Positions 1-7,623 of a stretch of 27,200 nucleotides of DNA are shown piece by piece. Each line of letters opens with the position of its first letter. Position 1 is the stretch's first letter. The notes under the pieces were generated by a model. That model saw only the letters and a list, made by a program, of their open reading frames with translations, was not told the origin of the DNA and made no database searches. Source of the DNA: CAZKUN01 sp964555935. GTDB taxonomy: Bacteria > Armatimonadota > Zipacnadia > Zipacnadales > VGFC01. The stretch spans positions 1-27,200 of the forward strand of contig CAZKUN010000114.1 in NCBI GenBank assembly GCA_964555935.1. Direction: 5' to 3'. The position numbers and the translations under genes were made by a program.

Positions 1-49
1 AAGGCAACGAATCCATGAGACTGTGAGTGGTACCGTTAATGGGGGGAGG

Positions 50-421
50 TCACGACCACGCAGGCAAAGCGTCCCTCGCTACATGACGCGTCAAGCGCAT
101 AACGCCCTGGCCGTTGGCCTGCATGGTGTAGATGTCTCCAGCATTGCCGCCTCGCGTCGACCAGAAAGCGATCTCGGATCCGTCCGGTGCCCATGATGGA
201 TGGCCGTCGTATGCGGGGTTGCGCGTCAGCCTAACGCGGTCAGCGCCAGTCGCGGAGACGGCGTAGATGTCGCCTGGATCGTTGTCTTCGTTCGAGGTAA
301 ACACGAACCGACCAGGAAGCCGCTCTTCCGCACCATCCTGCCCGAGGGCCTGCGCCCCCGGCCCAAGCAGAGCGACCGCTACCAGCATTGCGCAATTCGG
401 TGTCAGGTTCCCCAACCTCAT
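50..421 (-). CDS. Short secreted TolB/PD40-type beta-propeller protein, two blades only
   Basis: A 123-aa protein. Residues 1-28 look like a Sec signal peptide: a basic start, then a hydrophobic stretch ending AQALGQ. Two PD40 (TolB WD40-like) repeats follow, at about residues 37-78 and 79-123, with the family hallmarks DIYAVSATG, RLTRNPAYDGHPSWAPDGSEIAF and DIYTMQANG. The ATG start is well supported by AGGAGG 9 bases upstream. The protein ends in PAWS just where the family normally continues with PDG and the next strand, and it stops at TGA. TolB-type propellers usually have six or more blades, so this is either a truncated gene or a minimal protein that must oligomerise. No continuation is readable in the 49 bases before the window edge. 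It lies 140 bases downstream of the PQQ-type propeller gene. Role unknown, presumably periplasmic or extracellular. Confidence 0.7.
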   Translation of the reverse strand: MRLGNLTPNCAMLVAVALLGPGAQALGQDGAEERLPGRFVFTSNEDNDPGDIYAVSATGADRVRLTRNPAYDGHPSWAPDGSEIAFWSTRGGNAGDIYTMQANGQGVMRLTRHVARDALPAWS

Positions 422-561
422 CCGTCGTGACCTCCTGGGCCGACCGTCTCGTCTCAGTTGCTAGCTCCATCGCCGTTAGACGCAGGCCGTGCTCGGTCGC
501 CAGGCATGCGCAACCACCGGCTAGCGTCCGCGAAACTCCACTTTGCGCGACACCGGAGACC

Positions 562-1767
562 TTATCGGACACAGAGCAACCGCCCATCGTTTGTCCCGAC
601 GAAGGCCGCCCCGCCTGAGATAGCCGGCGACGACCGAGTCAGCGCTCCGAGAGCAATAGAGCCAAGCGGACGGGCTGTGGCCGTATCGATCGAAAACAGC
701 TCACCGGTGTAGTCGGTCAGATAGAGAACCGTGCCGGCAATGGCGGCGGATGAATCGCCGACGGAAATCGCCCGCCCCTGAGAACGCTTGCGCACGAGGG
801 CGCCCCTAACCCCAGTCGCCAACTCGAGGCTGCGGAGGGCTGCGCTCCAGTTACCATACCCCTCCATGGTAACGAACCAAACTTGTTCCCCAGCCATGGT
901 CGGCGATGCAGCTACGGAGAAGCCCTTCTCCTTGTCGGTAGCCCAAGGGTTGCGCCCCCGCGCCCCCCACACTCGTTTCCCCGTCGCCAGATCGATGCAG
1001 TGGATGTTCAGAGAGTCCCGAGGCGTCAACGACGTCGGGGCGAGCGATGACACGATGACGGAGGTCGCGTGGATGACGGGGCACGAGACCACTGGGCCAT
1101 CGGCACGGTATGGACGCGCCCACACCCCAGCGCCGTCGGCCAAGCTAACGCAGTGCACAGTGCCGCGATCGTTGGCATAGACAACCACATCACCCGACGC
1201 TGCGGCGCCCGCGTAAATCTCTCCGTCTGCCACGGTAGTCCACGCAACCGCCCCGGTCTGAGCGTCGAGCGCGTAGAGGCGTCCATCAGTGCTCCCGCAG
1301 AGCACGAGGTCCCCCGCTAGCAAGGGCGACGCCACGACCGGGCCTCCCGTCCGGGCTGTCCACACCACCTCGCCGCTACCAACATCCAACCCGTAGAGGC
1401 TACCGTCGACGCTACCGAAAACGACGCGCTCACCGGCGACGCAGGGCGACGATACGATGGGGGAGCCAAGGGATGCCTGCCAGATCACGGCCCCGTCCGC
1501 TTGGTCAACGGCCCAGAACGTGCCGTCAATGGTCCCTACCAGGACACGGCCGCCGACAACGGCCGGAGACGAGTCAACGGGCGACCCAAGATCACGCGAC
1601 CACGCGATGGCTGACAGCTCGGGTCCTGGTTCATCTGAGCGCCCAGATCTACTGGCGTCGTGGCGAAGCATCGGCCAGTCACATGGGCCAGACGAGCAGA
1701 TAAGCATGAACGCAACCGCGATAGCCGCAGGTAAGGGCACCCATCGGTGTCTCAGAGAATCCTGCAT
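562..1767 (-). CDS. Secreted PQQ-like beta-propeller repeat protein
   Basis: A 401-aa protein with an N-terminal hydrophobic segment (about residues 12-27) that should act as a signal peptide. It is followed by DWPMLRHDASRSG, a sequence typical of the entry to PQQ-like propellers. From about residue 60 to the C-terminus there are seven or eight blade repeats of the form SSPAV..GRVLVGT.DG..YALD..TG...W, the PQQ_2 / BamB-like pattern. None of the catalytic features of a quinoprotein dehydrogenase are obvious, so a binding or scaffold role outside the cytoplasm is more likely than redox catalysis. Cys residues lie near the signal peptide end, but the preceding residues do not make a good lipobox. 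The start is ATG with GAAGGAG 13 bases upstream, a rather long spacing. It sits behind a strong terminator, and no promoter is evident in the short gap. Confidence 0.85.
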   Translation of the reverse strand: MQDSLRHRWVPLPAAIAVAFMLICSSGPCDWPMLRHDASRSGRSDEPGPELSAIAWSRDLGSPVDSSPAVVGGRVLVGTIDGTFWAVDQADGAVIWQASLGSPIVSSPCVAGERVVFGSVDGSLYGLDVGSGEVVWTARTGGPVVASPLLAGDLVLCGSTDGRLYALDAQTGAVAWTTVADGEIYAGAAASGDVVVYANDRGTVHCVSLADGAGVWARPYRADGPVVSCPVIHATSVIVSSLAPTSLTPRDSLNIHCIDLATGKRVWGARGRNPWATDKEKGFSVAASPTMAGEQVWFVTMEGYGNWSAALRSLELATGVRGALVRKRSQGRAISVGDSSAAIAGTVLYLTDYTGELFSIDTATARPLGSIALGALTRSSPAISGGAAFVGTNDGRLLCVR

Positions 1768-1817
1768 CTGTGGAGAGTTGCTCCTTCGGGTCTCAGTCGT
1801 CCTGGTACCGAGTCACC

Positions 1818-1854
1818 AAAATGGGCGCCGCTCATACAAACGCGCGGCGCCCAT
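1818..1854 (-). terminator. Rho-independent terminator after the small lipoprotein gene
   Basis: On the minus strand an 11-bp perfect GC-rich stem (arms 1821-1831 and 1844-1854, sequence ATGGGCGCCGC and its complement) with a 12-base loop is followed directly by TTTT. It lies 30 bases past the stop of the lipoprotein gene and ahead of the PQQ-propeller gene, so it probably ends the transcript of the giant exoprotein cluster. Confidence 0.8.
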
Positions 1855-1884
1855 CTATGTTTCCACCGACTCGTCAGCCGCTCC

Positions 1885-2283
1885 CTACAGAGTTGGGTCT
1901 GGCGGCCGCTGGCCCAGGAGAACCCTGCCGATGTCAACCGTCTGGCCTGCCGCTACATTACCGGCCAATATCGCAGGATTGAGGACGGTGCCAAAGCCCG
2001 GTTGCGGAGTAACCACGACTGCAAACGCCCCTGGAGCCACCCCAGTAATCGTGAAGCGCCCAGTACCAGCTTGGCTGGTTGCTGTGCTAGTCCCTATGGC
2101 AACCGTCTGCCCGCCCAGCGCCACGAAGGCGCCGCCCACAGCGGCGAAGATCTCGCCAGTGACCGTACCCGCATTCCCCTGTTGGTTATTCGCACCATTG
2201 CTGCCCCCGCAGCCCCAGACGCCAACCAACATTAGCACCGACACTGCCACCAAGACCAAACGGGCCTTATTCGTCATTGCCAT
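1885..2283 (-). CDS. Small putative lipoprotein with a carboxypeptidase-regulatory-like domain
   Basis: A 132-aa protein from the chosen ATG. This start, or a second ATG two codons later, is favoured by AAGGAG 4 or 10 bases upstream; an in-frame ATG at 2340 has no such site. The N-terminus is basic, then hydrophobic (LVLVAVSVLMLVGVWGC), and ends in VWGC, an acceptable though not ideal lipobox, so the mature protein is probably lipid-anchored at a Gly/Ser/Asn-rich tether. The rest, about 85 residues, has the look of one prealbumin-like CarboxypepD_reg / Big-type sandwich: GTVTGEIF, then GRFTITGVAPGAFAVVVTPQPGF. The same fold recurs three times in each giant protein encoded just upstream. It starts 53 bases after the 1308-aa gene, so the two are probably cotranscribed. 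Function unknown. Confidence 0.75.
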   Translation of the reverse strand: MAMTNKARLVLVAVSVLMLVGVWGCGGSNGANNQQGNAGTVTGEIFAAVGGAFVALGGQTVAIGTSTATSQAGTGRFTITGVAPGAFAVVVTPQPGFGTVLNPAILAGNVAAGQTVDIGRVLLGQRPPDPTL

Positions 2284-2336
2284 CTCACTCCTTGAGTTAG
2301 TCCGCATCTGGCGCCTATTCCTGGCGTTGAGCCAGG

Positions 2337-3590
2337 TCACCGAGCAACCACGATGCTCTGAATGGAACGGACCCTCTGGCCATCGGCAGCCTTCGCCTCA
2401 ATCGTCACCATGTACAGACCATTGGGAACGCGGGTCTGCGTGTCCCCAAGCAGGTCCCACGTCAGCGTGTTCGTTCCAGCAACCACCATGCCGCCACTGC
2501 GCGCCAACGTCCGCACTGTCTGACCCGCGATGTTGACGACGCGCGCCTGAATGTCAGCCTCGGCAGACAGGACGTATGTGATGGAGGCAGCCCCACCGGC
2601 GATGTTAACACCGGCAGACCGGATTGACAGTCCGGCTGTCTGGCGCCGCTCGATCTCCAAGCGGAAGTCTCTCGCTCCGCCCTGGCCACTGTTGAAGCCG
2701 TACGACGGCATGGTCCGCGCGTACATCCGCTTGCCTGTGCCAAGGTCAACAAGCGTAGCCGTGAGGTCGCCAGGCAATTCACTCAGGTCCGGCAGCGCCA
2801 CGGTCACGCCAGCGTTCTGCAGGTTCGTGACGACGCTAAAGTCCCAACTGACGCCCGTGCCAACGCTACTCTTCAGATCGTACGCGAGCGCCGCGTTCCG
2901 ATCGCCATGGATCACCACATCAACCGAGTCCGGCAGTGGCGGCGGGTTCGAAACGGCAATCGCGCCCGCCGAGGAAACGCCGACAGCGTTGCTACTGTCA
3001 ACGGAGCCGCCGGCCTGCGCGACGATGGGTAGCAGCCAGTTGTCGCGATCAACGGCGCGCTCAGGCGTTGATCCAACTCCTGCCGTCGTAGTGCCCGGCG
3101 GCATCGCGGTAATGGTCGTCCCCGTACCGCTGCCAAGCAACCACATGCCCTCCCAACCATCCACATACGCGCGCCCGCCCAGGGCCGGAACGTTGGAGAC
3201 TATATCGTACTGGCCATTGTTGAGCACGAAACCGTACGGAGCCATCGCTCCAGCCACGTTGGGAACGAGATGACCGAACCCGAGCGCGGTGGGATATGGG
3301 TTACCTGCCATCGTCCACCCATCGTCGATCACGAAGGCGTAGGGCGCGGTGACAGACACCGGAGTCCCTGGTACGTCAACGGTGGTCGCGGCAAGGAGCC
3401 GCACGAAGAATCCGGCCCCCGGCTTAACATCAAGCACTGCGGAATCCGGTTCGGATTGCGCCGAGAAATACCTCGGTGGCGTGCTCGTCGCCGAATAGCG
3501 CGCCACATCCGTCGTGCCAAAGACCGTAGCCGCGTCATCGTCACGTGGTTCCACAGGCACTGCCAGGAATCTCACGCCAGCCAGGAATGT
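2337..3590 (-). repeat. C-terminal module, copy 1 (in the 1308-aa protein)
   Basis: Codons 892-1308. It aligns end to end with codons 1856-2277 of the neighbouring giant gene. Shared landmarks in order are: FLAVPVEP..DD.A, VLD.KPG.GFFV, DGW.M.GNPYP, FGFVL-like, LGGR, NW..P, LQN..V.VSLPDL, YARTM...N..GG.R.F.LEI, then the FlgD-like end DGQR...IQS..V.R. Confidence 0.85.
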
Positions 3591-6263
3591 TCGACTGACG
3601 ACCGGGAAGCCCAGGAAGTCGACGCCCGTGAGATCACCGGTAACATCGAGATTGCTTGCGTCGACTCCAGGCGCGGATTCGAAGAGGAAGCCCGCGCGCG
3701 TGGCCGCGAGCGCCTGCGTGCCGGCCTTGACTCCATTGAGCGTGTATTGGCCAGCCTGGCTAGTGACAGCCACGCCCGTGCCGCCGACCATCCGGACCTC
3801 AACGCCGGACAGACGGTTGCCAGTCAGGTCGGTAACGGTCCCGGACACTGAGAATGTCCTCGCAACGCCAGCGAAGTCAATGTCCGTAGCCTTGTCGCTA
3901 GCGACGACAGCGGTCTGAGAGACCGGGCTGAAGTCGTAGTTTGTCAGAGTCGGAGAGACCGCATACGTGCCGCTCGGCACGTCCGCGATGGAGTATGTGC
4001 CATCGGCTGCGGTCGTCGCGGTTCTGGTCCCATCCGTGACGACGACGCCAGCTAGCCCGACACCAGCTTCGGTCACGGTGCCTTCGATAGTATACAAGGT
4101 CCGGGTCGCAAGGAAGTCCACGCCCGCTGCATCCCAGGGCGGGGGGCCGCCGCCCGGCGGAGTCAAGCCAACGTAGACGGTCTGACTCGGGGTACCACCG
4201 GCGGCTGCCGCGAAGGTATAGTCAGTGAGCACCGGCTCCACGAGATACGTGCCGTCAAACAGCCCGAAGGCTTGGAACACACCAGTGCCGGCACTGACCA
4301 CGGTCTGCAGCAGATTGCCGGTGGCGACCTCCGTGATGTTGACGTTAACCCCAACAACACCCACGAGAGCCGCTACCTGATTCGGCGCGTCCTCGGTGAT
4401 CGTGCCAGTGATGGAGTAAGTCGGCGGGTCCTCCGTGACGAATGACCAGTTGACAACCGTCGCCGGATTGCCTGCCAAGTCTTGAGCGCTGGCTTCCACG
4501 GCGACGTTGGTGCTGTAGGCAAAGTCGCCTGGATCATACGTGACGATAACAGATGTCGGTGATACCTGGTTCAGATTTGCCGGCGCCAATACCACAGGCG
4601 TCCCGGCGATCGTCAGCGCGATCGTCGCTGTGTCAACCCCCGATATGGCATCACTGGCCCGGAACGATATATCCGTATCGATCGGAACGTCGGTCGCCGT
4701 GTCGGCTGGCGCCAACTGATCGATCACCACACCAGCGGTGTCCGGTAGAATGGTGAATGAGTAGTTGACCGTGGCCATCGCGTTGCCGGCCTCATCAGAC
4801 GCGTCAACCGTGACGTCCACGACCGCGCCGTAGGCAAAGTCCGTCGGCGGATCGTATGAGACGGTGGTAAGGTCAGGCGTCCCGCCCAGCGTCAGCGAAG
4901 CGGAGACGTTTGTGCCGTCAACGGTAACGCGGATCGAGGTCGGATCGACACCAGATCGGTCGTCAGTGAGCTCGAAGTCGATGTCCGTGTCGATTGGCAC
5001 GTCAACTGCGCCGTCCGCGGGAACGGCATTCTGGAACTGGGGCGCGTTGACATCCGAGCGGGTCAGGAATGAGAAGGTATCAACCAACGTGTTCCCAGCC
5101 ACGTCCGTTGCAGTGACCTCAACGGTCACGGTCTGGTTGTAGAGGAAGTCAACCGGTGGGTCGTAGTCGACCGTCCGATTGGCGGAGTTAGACCCGATCA
5201 CGAGATCGCCGGTGATGTCTGTCCACGCCCCACCGTCCGCCGGGTCCTGCTTGATGCGGACGGAGATCGCGGCGGCAGCCACACCAGATCCTGCGTCTTC
5301 GACCCTGAAACTGATGTTAGCGCCCAGTGCCACCTCGGTCTGCCCGTCGAACGGGTTGGGCGACGTCAACAGCGGTGCCGCCGTATCAGCCGTGGTCACC
5401 AACACCCAGTTGACCGGTGTCTCAACATTCGGCACTTCGTCGGGCACGGCGACAGCGACGTACCTGTCGGGTCCGGGTCCGCCCGTCGGAAGTTGCAGCG
5501 TCTGCGTGCCCGGTCCGACAGCGGCGATCGGACTCAGCCCCGCGGTCGGGCCAGTCGCTGTCTCAAAGTAAATCTCGTATCCGGCGACATCAACCTGCGC
5601 TGCCTCGTCATAGGCAGTGTAATCTATATTGACGAGATTTCCGTTAGGCGTCGCCGCGGCCAACAGCTCAGCGACGAGTACCTTGGTCGGCGTCGGGCTG
5701 AAGTCGTCAAACTGCGGCATCCGCGTCCCGATAACCAAAACCCGGACCTCTGTCGGTGTCAGACTAGGGCGATCCCGGTGCCGACCGGCCACGACGTCCT
5801 GGATGCGCTGCTGTTGTTCCTGCGTCAGCTTCTGCACGAACACGCCCTGCTCAACCGCCCGCGCCATGTTAGCCTTGAGATGGTCGTAGGCTGGCGTACC
5901 GCGGGTGCTCTCCACCTGCTGCCAGAACTTGCGCCCGTATTCGGAACCAGGGGAGAAGATGAGGCCGCATCCGTCTTCGGTCACCGTTCCCGACTCGCCA
6001 TCAACGGTGACGAAGTCAGCGACGGCACCGTCGGGGATCCCAATCGTGTCCAGAATCTCAGACCGATTCTGCCGCTCGTAGTGACGCAGAGACTGCTCCG
6101 CTGCCGCGGGGGAGAGGTGCTTCGATTCCATCAACCAGTTAATGGTCTGCTCGCGCACCGAGCCTAGCTTGATGGTGGCGGCGGACGCTATGTTGAGCGT
6201 GAACGCAGCCAGCAGAATGGCGATGATGGCGAACTGCCCTGCCCGACGCAGAGTCCCGGTCAT
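2337..6263 (-). CDS. Large secreted Ig-like / carboxypeptidase-regulatory-like repeat protein with FlgD-like C-terminus
   Basis: A 1308-aa protein. The start is ATG with AAGGGGAG about 9 bases upstream. Residues 1-28 form a signal peptide ending ASA. Residues 30-190 are a predicted mostly helical region, then a stretch TEVRVLVIGTRMPQFDD that recalls the entry of M6-type secreted peptidases, but no HExxH motif is present anywhere. Residues 295-400, 405-505 and 512-612 are three Big_5-like Ig domains with the pattern P.DG..DVPIDTDI.F...D..SGVD and a closing D.AGN. Residues 615-720, 722-800 and 802-886 are three carboxypeptidase-regulatory-like domains. Residues 892-1308 are a module shared with the neighbouring giant, including DGWTMAGNPYP and YARTM, and end in FlgD-type Ig sequence (NTLTWDLLGDTQTRVPNGLY). 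Probably a surface or extracellular structural or adhesion protein. The catalytic inference is weak. Confidence 0.85.
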   Translation of the reverse strand: MTGTLRRAGQFAIIAILLAAFTLNIASAATIKLGSVREQTINWLMESKHLSPAAAEQSLRHYERQNRSEILDTIGIPDGAVADFVTVDGESGTVTEDGCGLIFSPGSEYGRKFWQQVESTRGTPAYDHLKANMARAVEQGVFVQKLTQEQQQRIQDVVAGRHRDRPSLTPTEVRVLVIGTRMPQFDDFSPTPTKVLVAELLAAATPNGNLVNIDYTAYDEAAQVDVAGYEIYFETATGPTAGLSPIAAVGPGTQTLQLPTGGPGPDRYVAVAVPDEVPNVETPVNWVLVTTADTAAPLLTSPNPFDGQTEVALGANISFRVEDAGSGVAAAAISVRIKQDPADGGAWTDITGDLVIGSNSANRTVDYDPPVDFLYNQTVTVEVTATDVAGNTLVDTFSFLTRSDVNAPQFQNAVPADGAVDVPIDTDIDFELTDDRSGVDPTSIRVTVDGTNVSASLTLGGTPDLTTVSYDPPTDFAYGAVVDVTVDASDEAGNAMATVNYSFTILPDTAGVVIDQLAPADTATDVPIDTDISFRASDAISGVDTATIALTIAGTPVVLAPANLNQVSPTSVIVTYDPGDFAYSTNVAVEASAQDLAGNPATVVNWSFVTEDPPTYSITGTITEDAPNQVAALVGVVGVNVNITEVATGNLLQTVVSAGTGVFQAFGLFDGTYLVEPVLTDYTFAAAAGGTPSQTVYVGLTPPGGGPPPWDAAGVDFLATRTLYTIEGTVTEAGVGLAGVVVTDGTRTATTAADGTYSIADVPSGTYAVSPTLTNYDFSPVSQTAVVASDKATDIDFAGVARTFSVSGTVTDLTGNRLSGVEVRMVGGTGVAVTSQAGQYTLNGVKAGTQALAATRAGFLFESAPGVDASNLDVTGDLTGVDFLGFPVVSRTFLAGVRFLAVPVEPRDDDAATVFGTTDVARYSATSTPPRYFSAQSEPDSAVLDVKPGAGFFVRLLAATTVDVPGTPVSVTAPYAFVIDDGWTMAGNPYPTALGFGHLVPNVAGAMAPYGFVLNNGQYDIVSNVPALGGRAYVDGWEGMWLLGSGTGTTITAMPPGTTTAGVGSTPERAVDRDNWLLPIVAQAGGSVDSSNAVGVSSAGAIAVSNPPPLPDSVDVVIHGDRNAALAYDLKSSVGTGVSWDFSVVTNLQNAGVTVALPDLSELPGDLTATLVDLGTGKRMYARTMPSYGFNSGQGGARDFRLEIERRQTAGLSIRSAGVNIAGGAASITYVLSAEADIQARVVNIAGQTVRTLARSGGMVVAGTNTLTWDLLGDTQTRVPNGLYMVTIEAKAADGQRVRSIQSIVVAR

Positions 6264-6308
6264 TGTCAGAGGCTCCCCTTAGGCTCGCTAGGTGACAGGC
6301 AACCCATG

Positions 6309-6342
6309 CGCGCCCCGCCGAGAGTCAGCCCGGCGGAGCGCG
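6309..6342 (-). terminator. GC-rich intergenic hairpin between the two giant exoprotein genes
   Basis: The arms 6331-6342 and 6309-6320 can pair over 12 bp in minus-strand RNA (one G-U pair) around a 10-base loop. It begins 12 bases after the stop of the 2277-aa gene and ends 45 bases before the next start. There is no U-run after it, so it may be a 3'-end stabiliser or a leaky terminator that sets the ratio of the two proteins rather than a full stop. Confidence 0.55.
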
Positions 6343-6354
6343 ATAATCAACGTA

Positions 6355-7623
6355 CTACCGGGTCACGCTTACCGACTGGATAGCGCTGGCCCGTTGACCG
6401 TCATCAGTAACGGCATTCAGTTCGATGATGTAACGTCCGCCCGGGACCTTCGTCCCCGAAGCGCTCTGGAGATTCCACACCACCGAGTTGCGGCCGGCTT
6501 CAACATCCGAGCCCGTGGTGATGGTCGCGACCTCGCGACCGGCGACATTGCGCACCGTGGCGGCAACAGTCGCCCGGGCCGACAGAGCATACGTGATCTC
6601 AACACCCACACCAGTCTGCTGAGCGGACGCCGCGCTGATCGCGAGTTGGCCGCCGGTCTCGGGCGAGATCTCCAGCACGAATTTGCGCTCTCCGCCCTCT
6701 CGACTGTTGTAGGTCAGGCCAGCCATGGTACGCGCGTAATGGCGCTTACCGGAGGCCACGTCAACGAGGGTCACGCGACTCCCAGCCGGCACCTGAGTCA
6801 GGTCCGGGAGGCTCACCGTGACCGGCGTGTTCTGCAGGTCAGTCCACACCGCGAACGGCCATGCGGTAGTCGCAGCAGCCTGGGCCCGCACATCGCAGCC
6901 CAGCCTCGTGCCATCATCCGCAGTGAAGTAGACGTCAACAGTGCCCTGTACCCACGGCGGGTTCAGGACTCTGATGCCGGCCGGCCTGTCAGCCGTGGCT
7001 TCCATCACGCCCGCTCGACTGCTGATGTCGGCAGCCGAAGGTGAATACGCAGTCACCGGAACGATCCAGTTGCGCGCATCCACCGTGGCGGCAGGTGCAG
7101 CCGACGCCACCGAGGCGACGCCGGGTCCGTTGATGGTTACGGACGTCGCGGTATCCGAGTTCATCCACACGCCGGCGCCTTCTGGGATGCTGCTGCGCCC
7201 ACCCAGGCCCGGAACGTCACTCACGAGCTCGTAAGTGGTCGCGCCTGGTAACAAGACGAACCCGAAGTCCGCAACAGGCCCTGTAGCGCTGATCGCGATA
7301 TTGCTCCACGGCAGATCAGCCGGATACGGGTTGCCCTGCATGTTGAACCCATCGCGCAGGTTCATCTGGAATTGATCGGTCCGTCTGACCAAACGACCCG
7401 GAATGTTGACCAGCGTTGGCACGGTGTAGGCTACGAAGAAACCTCTCCCAGGACCGAGGTCGAGGACGGGGTTCGTGGGGTCCAGCGCCGCGAACGCGTA
7501 CTTGTCAGCGGCGGCGCTGTCCGGATCCCAGCGAGCAAACCTATCAGTGCCAAACCCAACGATTGCGTCATCGCTCGCCGGATTGACAGGTACAGCAGCG
7601 AACGAGATGCCTGCCGGGTAGGT
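6355..7623 (-). repeat. C-terminal module, copy 2 (in the 2277-aa protein)
   Basis: Codons 1856-2277 of the giant gene. It carries the same ordered landmarks as copy 1: FAAVPVNP..DD, VLDLGPGRGFFV, DGFNMQGNPYP, LGGRSS, NWIVPV, LQNTPVTVSLPDL, YARTM..L.YNS..GG.R.FVLEI and DGQR..AIQSVSVTR. The GNPYP segment recalls a motif frequent in C-terminal regions of type IX-secreted proteins of Bacteroidota, but no canonical T9SS sorting sequence is visible. Confidence 0.85.

Noticed and set aside
1457..2536. Plus-strand open frame of 359 codons across the PQQ-propeller and lipoprotein genes
   Set aside because: It crosses a real terminator and two well-supported minus-strand genes, and its product is low-complexity with no domain. 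It is a high-GC shadow frame.
5493..6167. Plus-strand open frame of 224 codons antisense to the N-terminus of the 1308-aa protein
   Set aside because: No ribosome binding site or domain; its Arg/Leu-rich composition is typical of an antisense shadow in GC-rich DNA.
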